Source: Ahaetulla prasina (taxonomy: Eukaryota; Chordata; Lepidosauria; Squamata; Colubridae). Taken from it: a DNA stretch of 64,000 nucleotides. Position numbers and translations under genes: made by a program. The stretch lies in assembly GCF_028640845.1 (NCBI RefSeq), contig NC_080540.1, positions 94,004,061 through 94,068,060 of the forward strand, in the 5' to 3' direction. Shown piece after piece: positions 36,602 through 46,556 of the stretch (the first letter of the stretch is position 1; every line of letters starts with the position of its first letter). The notes below the pieces were generated by a model. It was not told the origin of the DNA. It did not search any database and worked only from the letters and a program-made list of their open reading frames with translations.

Positions 36602-37507
36602 TGTATTAACAAAGCAGCGAGGTACTAAACATCTCAGAGAAACACCCCCATAATTCACGGGACAATTAGAAATGGAGGTAGCAAAGCATAATCAGACTTG
36701 CAAGATTCTGTTTTCTTACTTCTGCAGTTCGGCAAGCAATTTCCTCTGGATTAAAGAAGGTAAAGGAAAGGGAACAGCAGTTGCCACAGCCATAATTTCA
36801 TTTAATTCTTTGAAGTCATTTTCCCAAAGTAATAGAATGCTGTAAATATGCAAATAGCGCAGTAGAACAGTGGCAAATGGAGAGCTTCAAGTATTTTCAA
36901 CAAATGCCTACAGAAAAAATATATTTAGTCCGAATTATCATCAGAGCTGTTGTTAACATTAGAGGGCAGCAAATACACATGTTATACTTCCGGAAGGCTT
37001 ATTAGGGGGAAAAAAATCTTTTCATTTATTGCAGGGAAATGAAAGTCACAAACTCCAATCAAAATGCTTTTCAATGCTACCTTTTTAATGCTACAAATTG
37101 AAGATCGAAATGCATAAAATATTGGCCACTTAAAATTCATAAATGGTGATTCTATCAATGCAATTATAATCATGTTTGTGAAAATAAAAACTAGTATGCA
37201 TTGACTCTCTTTCTCTCAAGAGTTTTCTCCAATTTAACAGAATACTTTGACTAGTCCTATTCATTTTTATATACCTTGTCTAATACCACTAGCAGTAAAT
37301 ATCTATTACCTTATTTCTTATTGTCACTATAGGTGATTTCCCCACTATTACTTAAAAGATAAGAGGAGAAGAGAAGGGACCTGAGGACAGCTAATTAAAT
37401 ACTCCTGCAATGATATTTTTTTAAAAAGAGGATTATCTCCAAAACGTCCAGTTGTCCATGTGAATAACTGCTGTGAGTGATTGGGCCCTTTGAGAAAAAA
37501 ATATAGT

Positions 37508-37660
37508 GCTCTTTCCTTTCCTTTCCTTTCCTTTCCTTTCCTTTCCTTTCCTTTCCTTTCCTTTCCTTTCCTTTCCTTTCCTTTCCTTTCCTTTCCTTTC
37601 CTTTCCTCTCCTCTCCTCTCCCCTCCCCTCCCCTCTCCTCTTCTCTCCTCTCCTGTCCCT
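37508..37660. repeat. (TTTCC)n microsatellite with CT-rich extension
   Basis: About 20 TTTCC units (37510-37610), then CTCTCC/CCCTCC degenerations to 37655. The Lys/Glu/Gly-rich frame on the minus strand (37395-37700) is an artefact. Confidence 0.95.
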
Positions 37661-38091
37661 GGGAGAAAATAAAAAAGATTGTTAACATTGGGCTCCCCAA
37701 GTCTTGGAAATAAATAATACTATTTTGGCTGCATATGAATTAGCCTTAACACTGGAAACAGAGATAATCGTACAAAAGAGATTGGTTTCATTTAATTACA
37801 GATGTTGTCAACAGTACTATTTTACCACTGTATGTTATTGACCAACCAGCTTGATGTTATATTGAGCAATTTTATATGCACCTTCAGAACATATCCAGGC
37901 TTCTGGATGGCTCCTGGATAGCTTGCATTTTGATCGATGAAACAGGCTGAAGATAATCCTGCTTCATTTTTTCATAGGTCCCCCTTGTATACTTTGAATC
38001 TTGAAGTGATGAGATTAGCATGCATACACTTTTGTGCACCATGCAATATTCAATACTGGTTTCATCTAAGGTGATAAAACTGAGTAACAGG
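37661..38091. other. Unassigned DNA
   Basis: Nothing recognised. Confidence 0.35.
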
Positions 38092-38099
38092 AGCAAAAT

Positions 38100-38832
38100 C
38101 AGGGATGAAATGTTCCTGGTTCGAACCGGATCAGCTGATCTGGTAGCAATGGCAGCGGGTGGTTCGGAGAACCGGAATCAAAAATCCCTGCCCCCCGCCA
38201 ATGCCCAGCTGAGCCTCGTGATCATCAGGGCCTTTTTTTTTTACTTTTAAAAGCATTTTTTAACAACCTCTTTGGCCGATACAAACGCTTCACAAAAGCA
38301 TTTGTAAAAAACAAATGTTTTTAAAGGGTTAAAACAAGGCTCTGACGATCCCAGCTGAGGTGCCTGATGTCAGAGGCTTTTTTTTAACTTTTAAAAGCAT
38401 TATTTAAAAGGTAAAAAAGCTGAAGCCTGCTAGGCAAAAAATGGGGGTGTAGACAAAAAATGGGGGGGATAGGGTGTTCGTTTTAGAGAGAGAGAGAGAG
38501 AGAGAAAGAAAGAAAAGAAAGAAAGAAAGAAAGAAAGAAAAAGAAATAGAGAGAGAGAAAGAAAGAAAAAGAGAGGGAGGCAGGGAGGGAGGGAAAAGGA
38601 GAGGAAGGAAGGGCTACAAACCTGGCACTAGACGCAGGATAATCTAGGGCTGGAAGGGACCTGGAGATCATCTAGTCCAACCCTGCTCCAGGAGGACATT
38701 GTTAGTGAGTTTCTGTCTTTTGATCCCCCAATCACATAGCTACGCCCACCCAGTCACATGACCCCCACCAAGCCACACCCACCAAGCCACACCCACAGAA
38801 CCAGTAGGAAATAAATTTAGATTTCACCACTG
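38100..38832. mobile_element. hAT-type element, CAGTGGTGAAAT ends
   Basis: Left end CAGGGATGAAATGTTCC, right end TTAGATTTCACCACTG. Flanks AGCAAAAT (38092-38099) and AGTAAAAC (38833-38840) agree at six of eight positions. The interior has inverted blocks of AACTTTTAAAAGCATT and a GAAA-rich microsatellite, plus CTGGAAGGGACCTGGAGATC, a stretch common in older amniote repeats. It is the same family as 44375-44838. Its right half is copied again at about 39680-40006 by the next tandem duplication. Confidence 0.65.
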
Positions 38833-39231
38833 AGTAAAACTGAGTAAAAACAGAACATAATTATATGGAAATCAAAGAGGATTTAGGTATCAGCTTTGTC
38901 TGTAAAATACTTTTTTTAGAAATATCCTCTGATTTTCTGATACATGCAATTTGTTGCTATGCATGGGGTATATAATATTACAGGAAAGAATAATTAACTC
39001 CTCCATGCTGATGCAAAATAAAATTGCTATTGGGAACCTAGCTCATTGTGCAGATGTTCCTATATGCCATTTGGGGGTGCTGGAAGACCTTGTTTTGCTC
39101 CTTCATTTAAAGTTCAGCTAGCTAGCACTGTTGCTTTGCATTAACTTCAGATATCTTAATACCTACCTGAGCAACAGTATACATGTATTTACTCATGTAT
39201 GTGTGTGTTACATTACATCACTTCACATTAT

Positions 39232-39342
39232 CTTGATGAACGTATCTTTTCTTTTATGTACACTGAGAGCATATGCACCAAGACAAATTCCTTGTGTGTC
39301 CAATCACACTTGGCCAATAAAAAAATCTATTCTATTCTATTA
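39232..39342 (+). mobile_element. CR1/L3-like LINE 3' end (first duplicate)
   Basis: Only the last ~90 bp of the 3'UTR (from CTTGATGAACGTATC) and a few ATTCT units. The identical insertion is in the next duplicate at 40406-40512, so it predates the duplication. Confidence 0.75.
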
Positions 39343-40405
39343 CATTATTTCTGGACTTGTGCTAGTTTTGACATATGACTAAAACTGCCTTCTAGATTAA
39401 AATATTTTGTTAAGCTATAATGAGGTTGATTTTTGTTGTGATTTGTGAAACCAGTTGTTATGGTTTGCAATTTATTGTTTATGGCTTGGATTACTATGAA
39501 AAGTTTGTGGTTTTATTTAAACAAACTATGATTAAATAAACAAGAACCTTATGCAATATGCAAACTTCCACAAAGGAAATGCAAATTAAAAATAAAATAT
39601 TTAAAAACTCTTACCCACAATGCCAATAAAGAAAGTCTATCAAAAGTGCAAAATCAAAGAAAGAGAGAAGAAAAGAAAGAAAGAAAGAAAGAAAGAAAGA
39701 AAAAGAAATAGAGAGAGAGAAAGAGAGAAAGAGAGAAAGAAAAAGAGAGGGAGGCAGGGAGGGAGGGAAAAGGAGAGGAAGGAAGGGCTACAAACCTGGC
39801 ACTAGACGCAGGATAATCTAGGGCTGGAAGGGACCTGGAGATCATCTAGTCCAACCCTGCTCCAGGAGGACATTGTTAGTGAGTTTCTGTCTTTTGATCC
39901 CCCAATCACATAGTTACGCCCACCCAGTCACATGACCCCCACCAAGCCACACCCACCAAGCCACGCCCACAGAACCAGTAGGAAATAAATTTAGATTTCA
40001 CCACTGAGTAAAACTGAGTAAAAACAGAACATAATTATATGGAAATCAAAGAGGATTTAGGTATCAGCTTTGTCCGTAAAATACTTTTTTTAGAAATATC
40101 CTCTGATTTTCTGATACATGCAATTTGTAGCTATGCATGGGGTATATAATATTACAGGAAAGAATAATTAACTCCTCCATGCTGATGCAAAATAAAATTG
40201 CTATTGGGAACCTAGCTCATTGTGCAGATGTTCCTATATGCCATTTGGGGGTGCTGGAAGACCTTGTTTTGCTCCTTCATTTAAAGTTTAGCTAGCTAGC
40301 ACTGTTGCTTTGCATTAACTTCAGATATCTTAATACCTACCTGAGCAACAGTATACATGTATTTACTCATGTATGTGTGTGTTACATTACATCACTTCAC
40401 ATTAC

Positions 40406-40512
40406 CTTGATGAACGTATCTTTTCTTTTATGTACACTGGGAGCATATGCACCAAGACAAATTCCTTGTGTGTCCAATCACACTTGGCCAATAAAAAATT
40501 CTATTCTATTCC
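40406..40512 (+). mobile_element. CR1/L3-like LINE 3' end (second duplicate)
   Basis: Duplicate of 39232-39342; the tail has already diverged (ATTCTATTCTATTCCATT). Confidence 0.75.
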
Positions 40513-40855
40513 ATTACATTATTTCTGGACTTGTGCTAGTTTTGACATATGACTAAAACTGCCTTCTAATTAAAATATTTTGTTAAGCTATAATGAGGTT
40601 GATTTTTGTTGTGTTTTGTGAAATCAGTTGTTATGGTTTGCAATTTATTGTTTATGGCTTGGATTACTATGAAAAGTTTGTGGTTTTATTTAAACAAACT
40701 ATGATTAAATAAACAAGAACCTTATGCAATATGCAAACTTCCACAAAGGAAATGCAAATTAAAAATAAAATATTTAAAAACTCTTACCCACAATGCCAAT
40801 AAAGAAAGTCTATCAAAAGTGCAAAATCAAAGAAAGAGAGAAGAAAAGAAAGATT

Positions 40856-41156
40856 ATTTGCTTTAAAAGAAGTATTTGTAAATCAAAGGAAACTGAACTT
40901 CTCACTTCACAGGTACCTGTGAGGTAATATTTTCACCTATTAGAATCTGAGGCAATTTATATGGATAAGAAATAAAATTCAATACTTCACTGACAAATTG
41001 AAAACAAATTACTCACTAGGCACAAATAGTTACCCAACCAAGAATTTTTGAAGAATTCAGCTATGAAACTAATAAATTTATAATAAAATTAATTTTATTT
41101 TTATAATAAAATTTTCATAGAAGATTAGAAAGAAGCTGGTGTAATCCCATTTAAAT
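40856..41156. other. Unassigned AT-rich DNA
   Basis: Nothing recognised. Confidence 0.35.
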
Positions 41157-41181
41157 ATACATACATACATACATACATACA

Positions 41182-41217
<36 letters not shown>

Positions 41218-41231
41218 TAGAGAGAGAGAGA
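41157..41231. repeat. (ACAT)n microsatellite, then (AT)n(AG)n
   Basis: About 13 ACAT units, then ATATATATAT and AGAGAGAGAG. Confidence 0.95.
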
Positions 41232-41879
41232 CAAGAAATTATCATTTAAATCATTTAATGTCTATTATAGATAAATTGATTCAAAACATCATTAACGATA
41301 AATAGGAAGAAATTGGATCAAAGCAATAATAAACTGATCAAACATTGTAGATGCACTAAGATTAAGTCCTTGCCTATAGCTCCTGAACAAATTTAGCAGT
41401 TATCAGAGACATGAGCAGCTTCTTAGGTGTAACTTCCATAATCCTCTACTATTTGCCAAAATGAATAAGGATCTGGAATTCAGCAACATCTGAAATGCAA
41501 CAGACTGCCTATTCTTAGTTTAAAAGGCAACATCTTTGTAAGGAAAGTTTAAAGAACAGAAAGCCAAGAATAAGAATAAACACAAAATATGGCTGCCAAT
41601 TTGAATGTTGAGACTCTGATTGGTGTACAATGGACGCGAAACTTTAAATATTTTTTTACAAAATCTAAAATCTAAAGCATTAATAGGTGACCTGGAACTC
41701 AAGGTCATACCCCTCTCTATTTATCCTGGCCTTAAAACCTTAGGACAAAGCTAAGTTTTTGCTGTCTTTTTGAAAGCCAATAGAGTCAGGGTCATATTAT
41801 AGGGGAAGGGAACAGAGAACATTCCAAGGCATTCATCACAATAGAAAAGTTACACCTCTTTGGTGGTCCCACCGGAATA
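41232..41879. other. Unassigned DNA
   Basis: Nothing recognised; the open frame 41520-41708 (minus) has no domain. Confidence 0.35.
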
Positions 41880-42145
41880 TGTGGATGTCCTTGGGGAAAG
41901 AAGGAAAGAGAAGTTGCCCAGGAAACAATCAGGCAAGAGAGGCAGACATCCCCAGGAGTTTAACTGTTATGGGGGGGAAAAAACTTAGGAATGATCCGCC
42001 CTAATGAATCGAGCAGTTAAAAGTACTGAGAAGGTTATGCTTTCAGACTTGCAGGATTCTGTTAATGTATTCATACAATAAAGTAGAATTGGTTCATCTA
42101 CTTCTGTTTCTCGCCTGGTTTACTCAGGGCTGAGAGATCGCAAGT
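41880..42145 (+). mobile_element. Possible degraded solo LTR
   Basis: An isolated GC-richer stretch that ends with an ACAATAAAGTAG polyadenylation-type signal (about 42077) followed by TTCTCGCCTGGTTTACTCAGG, the layout of an LTR 3' half. No TG..CA ends with matching flanks were found, so this is tentative. Confidence 0.3.
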
Positions 42146-42464
42146 GTTGTACTTTATTGCAGAATGAGGGATGGATAGCTATTGTTTGAGAAACATAATA
42201 CTAGAGATAATCTGGTCCTGGGCTATCAGTGTTTCATGTGTGATAACAGGACCTTTAATTGCATCCAGAAACTGAAAGAACCCAGTGCAGTTTATGAAAT
42301 AATGGTGTTACATGAGGTGGCCATACAAGTACAGTTGCATTCTGGAATAATTGTGCCTTCCAGTTGGTTTTCAGAGCCAAATCCACGTAGAGTGTGTTGC
42401 AGGAGGCCAGTCAGGTGGTGACTAAGGGATGAGGGTATCATTGGGCTTCATAATCATTAATACA
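42146..42464. other. Unassigned DNA
   Basis: A 79-codon frame at 42182-42421 has no recognised domain. Confidence 0.3.
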
Positions 42465-42755
42465 AGGATCTCCAGTCTTTCCAGCTTTGTGGGCCAGTGG
42501 GGGTGGGGGGGGGTAGGAGAGGGGATTGTTCTGTGCAAGCAGCAGAGGCATGCACTCATGAATGCAGCTCCATTTATACAAGTGGCATGGCTGTTTGCCC
42601 ACCGCTTGCACAAATGGAGCATCATGTGCAAGCATGAGTGTCCGCTACTTATGCAAATGGAGCAGCACATGCTTGATCGCCACTTGCATGGCCCATTCTG
42701 AATGGGCTACTACCCAATATTGTGCTGTGGCCTCAAGTGTTGGGAACCCCTACAC
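42465..42755. mobile_element. Possible hAT MITE, old
   Basis: Left CAAGGATCTCCAGTCTTTCC and right AAGTGTTGGGAACCCCTACA resemble degraded inverted ends of the CCCAACC...GGTTGGG kind. The interior has repeated CACTTGCATGG/TGCACAAATGGAGC blocks. The flanks are only loosely similar. Tentative. Confidence 0.35.
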
Positions 42756-43015
42756 TAATGGGGACAACTGGTGGACAAGAAAAAATATATACAAAGAGTC
42801 TCCTAACCTCAGCTGCCATTTATTCTTTAAGCAGAAGCTGTGAGTCCAAGGGACTCCCAGATTGACTACTAGGTTAGAGCAGGAGAATTAGGGTATAGAG
42901 GATACAACTGCATTCAGAACTAAAGTTGGAATTCTTCTGCCCTGGGGATCCAAAGCCGAAAGCTATTTGGTTTATATTTCATGTTATCCACAAATAAGCA
43001 TTTTCTATAGTAGCC
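42756..43015. other. Unassigned DNA
   Basis: Nothing recognised. Confidence 0.3.
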
Positions 43016-43920
43016 CAGGTAGTTCTCGGGTCATGACTATTTGTTTAGCGATCATTCAAAATTATGACAGCACTGAACTACGGGGATTTATGACTATACT
43101 CAAGATTTCAGCCATGATTGCAACCTGGGTGCTTGGCAACTGGTTAGCAGTTACAAAGGTTGCAGCATCCTGTGGTCACATGTTTGCCATCTGTGACCTT
43201 TCCCAGAAGCAACGTCAATGGGGAAGCCAGTAGGAGGTTGCAAGTTGCTCCTGCAAGTCATTCCTGCTTTTGCCATTTTTTTCCTTCCAAGGAGCCTCCA
43301 AACAGCATCTCACAGTTCATAATGCCCACCAGTCTGCGTTCAGCAATGTGCACCCATGGAATACATTCACTTGCATTCCATAATTCCTGTCTGTAGCACC
43401 TCTCCATCCATCTGCACCCTGTTGTGCCTGCTTGGAGCTGTGGTGACTTACTGGTTAGAATGCAATACTGTAGGCTACTTCTGCTGACTGCTGGTTGCCT
43501 GCAATTTGGCAGTTCGAATCTCACCAAGCTCAGGGTTGACTCAGCCTTCCATCCTTCCAAGGTCAGTAAAATGAGGACCCAAATTGTTGGGGACAATATG
43601 CTGACTCTGTAAACTGCTTAGAGGGGCCTGTAAAGCACTGTGAAGTGGTATGTGTAAGTGCTATGACTATGCACCCAACCTTACTTCAAAGGCCTGCCAG
43701 CCTGCTTGCCTAGGATACAGTTTCAGTGCCTTTTCCTACATTGAAGTCACAGAAGTTCCTTTCTGAACAACCTGCAAGTTCTTTGTTTAACAAGGGCAAT
43801 GGGGACTTCTGGGAATGCTATTCTTAGGTGATACGATCATGTGTTGTCACATTTTATGACTGCACTTTTAATTATGGAAATTCTAGTTCCAACAGCTATC
43901 ATAACCTAAGGACTATCTAT
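43016..43920. mobile_element. TAGTCCTCGACTTA-family MITE split by a SINE
   Basis: The left half (43016-43216) begins with CAGGTAGTTCTCGGGTCATG and contains TTGGCAACTGGTTAGCAG and CGTCAATGGGGAAGCCAG. A right half can be followed at about 43740-43920, ending in CCTAAGGACTATCTATAAA. The SINE at 43435-43675 and some unassigned bases lie between. That the two halves were once one element is an inference. Confidence 0.45.
43435..43675 (+). mobile_element. tRNA-derived SINE (TAAACTGCTTAGAG tail type)
   Basis: Head with TACTGGTTAGAATGCA and box B-like GGCAGTTCGAATCTC, body TTGACTCAGCCTTCCATCC, tail TGTAAACTGCTTAGAGG and GTAAAGCACTGTGAAGTGG. Confidence 0.75.
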
Positions 43921-44366
43921 AAATGCATTAATACACTATAAAAACTTCTTTCCAATGTAGTGAAATAGTTATTGTTCCTATAAGGCTCATTTAAGCTATC
44001 TTTTTCATATATTTGGCAATATTGTTTGTTTAATTGATTGATTTATACAGCCACTCATCTTTCAAACACAAATCTGGGCAGCTGACAAACTTGAAAAATG
44101 AAATGTATTATGGCAACGAAGGAAACCATATTAAAAGTCCAGTTTTCTGTTTCACTCTGCAGCAGAAATATATAAACTCCAGGCACAATACAACATTATG
44201 GAAAAAAGAAGCATTTCCATGATTCATTTCTATATATGATTGGAAAAAGTGACTGTAATCATTCTGTTTACATCCAATTGTGCTAAGTACTTTTAGTACT
44301 CCCAATGAGAAAAAAAAAATCACATTTTCTTCCAATGCTAGATAACAATTACCTCTACTATTATAC
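43921..44366. other. Unassigned AT-rich DNA
   Basis: Nothing recognised. Confidence 0.35.
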
Positions 44367-44374
44367 AAACTGAC

Positions 44375-44838
44375 CAGTGGTGAAATCTGGACCGGTTTAC
44401 TACTGGTTTGCTGGCTGCACATGTGCGCTACCAAATGCAAGGTGCACACGCATGCATGCAGTGCACGCCAAAAGGAGGCGTGGGGTAAGTAGAACAGCGC
44501 GCCGGTGGCGGGGGGTGATCTGTTGTAGCACACGATTATTTTTTTTACTTTTAAAAGCATTTTTTTTTACAACCTATTCAGCCAAATGGGTTGTTAAAAA
44601 AATGCTTTTAAAAGTTAAAAAAAAAGGCTCTGACGATCAGGCAGCTCAACTGGGATCGTCAGAGCCTCTTTATTTACCTTTTAAAAGCATTTTTTAAAAG
44701 AAGCAGCAAGTGGGGAAGTGGGCATTGGGTGGGCATGGGTGGAGGGGCAGGGATTTTTGCTACCGGTTCTCCGAATCACCGGCCACCATCGCTACTGGAT
44801 CGGCCGATCCAGTCCGAACCGAGAGCATTTCACTCCTG
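44375..44838. mobile_element. 464-bp hAT MITE with exact 8-bp duplication
   Basis: Left end CAGTGGTGAAATCTGG, right end GCATTTCACTCCTG. Flanks at 44367-44374 and 44839-44846 are both AAACTGAC. The interior folds back on itself: GGCTCTGACGATC is met by GATCGTCAGAGCC, and AACTTTTAAAAGCATT occurs in both orientations. CTACCGGTTC is present near the right end. No coding capacity. Confidence 0.85.
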
Positions 44839-44846
44839 AAACTGAC

Positions 44847-45239
44847 CCAGTGTGGCAGATGCATCAATTTCATATTTTTTCTGTCCGTCTTCCCTAAAAC
44901 TCATATTATCCCAAATCAGAATTGACAATGATGTCGTAACTGGTGAAAGATGAAGGATGTGGTCCAAAGCATGTGGTAGGTATCAAACTGGAGAATGTCA
45001 TTCTGTATATTCTCATTGAATATATTGGAAAAAACACCACACCCTGGCAAGATAAATTGTTATTATTAAATAGAATAAACCCTAAGCTAATTAAATTTCA
45101 ATGGGAATGTGATTTTCCTATGAATGTTACATTGGTTTGAAAATATTCCCAAAGGAAAGCATCTCACCCACACTGCCCTTAGAGAACATATACGAATATA
45201 ATAATTCTGAAGTAAGTTCTCTGAACTTACACCAAGGAA
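44847..45239. other. Unassigned DNA
   Basis: Nothing recognised. Confidence 0.3.
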
Positions 45240-45350
45240 GCATAATTCTAACAATAACCTTAACCCTGATGATAACCCCAATTCTAACCCCAACACAAAC
45301 CTTAAACTAACACTAGCAAAAGCCCTAACTCTAACCCTAACACTAGTTTA
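45240..45350. repeat. Degenerate telomere-like CCCTAA stretch
   Basis: Irregular repeats such as ACCTTAACCCTGAT, CCAATTCTAACCCCAAC, CCCTAACTCTAACCCTAACAC. Only two or three units fit CCCTAA exactly. It could be a decayed interstitial telomeric repeat or a chance low-complexity run. Confidence 0.4.
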
Positions 45351-45454
45351 ATTTTCATTGCCAATTGAATTTTAACTTGAATGTTATTGTGTTCAATCAA
45401 AAAGCTCAAACTTATATACTGCTTCACAATTCTTTACAACTCTGTGCTGTAAAG

Positions 45455-45628
45455 CAGCGGCCCCTGACCTTTTGGGCACCAGAGAGCAGTTCTGTGGAGA
45501 GAGGTTTTTCCATGGACCAGAGGGGTGTGGTTTTGCATGCCACCTGTATCCTACAGATTGCGTGGCCCAGTTTGCGTGGCAAGCTGTGGCTTAGTGCCAG
45601 TCCAAGGGACGGGAGTTGGGGACCCCTG
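45455..45628. mobile_element. 174-bp hAT element with exact 8-bp duplication
   Basis: Left end CAGCGGCCCCTGACCTTTTGG, right end GTTGGGGACCCCTG. Flanks at 45447-45454 and 45629-45636 are both CTGTAAAG. It contains TTTTTCCATGGACC. This layout is shared by a widespread vertebrate hAT family; I do not assign a family name. Confidence 0.85.
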
Positions 45629-45636
45629 CTGTAAAG

Positions 45637-46190
45637 CCAAACAAAAAACGAAGCCTTATGTCAATTTCCAGCCCTGATGTCAAGGAAGCCAAACTCTAAC
45701 TCTACTCTCATTTTAATTTAATTTTCAATGGGAATGGAATTTACCATGCATTTTAAATTCCAAGCTGAAATTGCTAAAGTGGCCATCTTAATAAAATTAT
45801 CAAATAATTACCATTCACTTTCATTCTTAGTAATTGAAATTGTGTATAACTATTCATTTATTTCACCTAGTGGAACAGCTAAAGAACAACAGTCTGATAT
45901 AATGTTTAGTCCTTGTATTCACATTAAACAGTTCTTTCACTTCCCTGTCAATATTCAGATCTGTAAGACCAGACTAATTTCATTGAGATGTAGTACTTCA
46001 TTCTTTTTGTACTAATTTAGCCTGCGTATCACATATATTTCATTTGTTAGTTCATACTTTTTCTCATTTGTTTCTCTTACTTTTCAAGTTACAATTTTCT
46101 ATAAGCTGTGGTTATTGTCAGATGGCTTATTGATAGTGCTCATCATGGAATTGGACAATTTAAAATTTTACATCATCTTTTCAGGAAAAT
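45637..46190. other. Unassigned AT-rich DNA
   Basis: Nothing recognised. Confidence 0.35.
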
Positions 46191-46193
46191 AGC

Positions 46194-46372
46194 AATAGCA
46201 ATAGCACTAAGACTTATATACTGCTTCACAGAGCTTTACAGCCTTCTCTAAGCAGTTTACAGAATTAGCATATTGCCTCCAACAGTTTGGATCCTCATTT
46301 TACTGGCCTCAGAAGGATAGAAGGTTGAATCAAACTTGAGCCAGTAAAAATTGAACTGCCGAACTGAAAAGA
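46194..46372 (-). mobile_element. tRNA-derived SINE, 5'-truncated
   Basis: Minus-strand copy of the TAAACTGCTTAGAG-tail SINE: the tail AAGTCTTAGTGCTATTGCTATT is at the left, the body follows, and the head stops at the box B region near 46372. Confidence 0.7.
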
Positions 46373-46404
46373 TAAACTAGGTTACCAATTTTAGTTATTT
46401 CTAC

Positions 46405-46556
46405 TAAGAAATTGGTGGCTGGATGGAGTCACTGAAGCAGCCAGTGTGAGTTTAAACGGTCTCTGGGGATGGTAGAAAACAGGAAGGTCTGGAGGAATGT
46501 TGTCCATGGGGTCATGATGGGTCGGACACGACTTTGCAACTAACAACAACTAACTA
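46405..46556 (+). mobile_element. RTE-BovB 3' end
   Basis: About 150 bp matching the end of the copy at 24478-24618: GGCTGGATGGAGTCACTGAAG, GGGGATGGTAGAAAACAGGAAGG, GGGTCGGACACGACTTTGC and ACTAACAACAACTAAC. Confidence 0.85.

Larger units (their letters stand above)
34724..37505. repeat. Tandem duplication of ~1.39 kb (34724-36110 / 36111-37497)
   Basis: Two head-to-tail copies, offset 1387, that differ only by single bases and homopolymer lengths (for example 35530 versus 36917, 35620 versus 37009, 37390). The unit begins at AATATATAGTG, and that sequence appears a third time at 37499-37508 just before the TTTCC microsatellite, so the joints share about 8-11 bp. Each copy contains a MITE and about 1 kb of DNA found nowhere else here. 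Confidence 0.95.
38505..40855. repeat. Tandem duplication of ~1.17 kb with GAAA repeats at the joints
   Basis: Copy 1 runs from the GAAA-rich repeat near 38505 to about 39680, copy 2 from there to about 40855 (offset 1173-1174). Both contain the right half of the hAT element, about 400 bp of unassigned DNA and an AATAG-tailed LINE end. The joint lies in AAGAAAAGAAAGAAAGAAAG, suggesting exchange or slippage at this microsatellite. Substitutions between copies are few. Confidence 0.95.

Noticed and set aside
37395..37700. Lys/Glu/Gly-rich frame
   Set aside because: Translation of the TTTCC microsatellite.
34724..40855. CRISPR-like or satellite interpretation of the repeated segments
   Set aside because: Units are over 1 kb, only two copies each, with no short spaced repeats; these are tandem duplications in a vertebrate genome.
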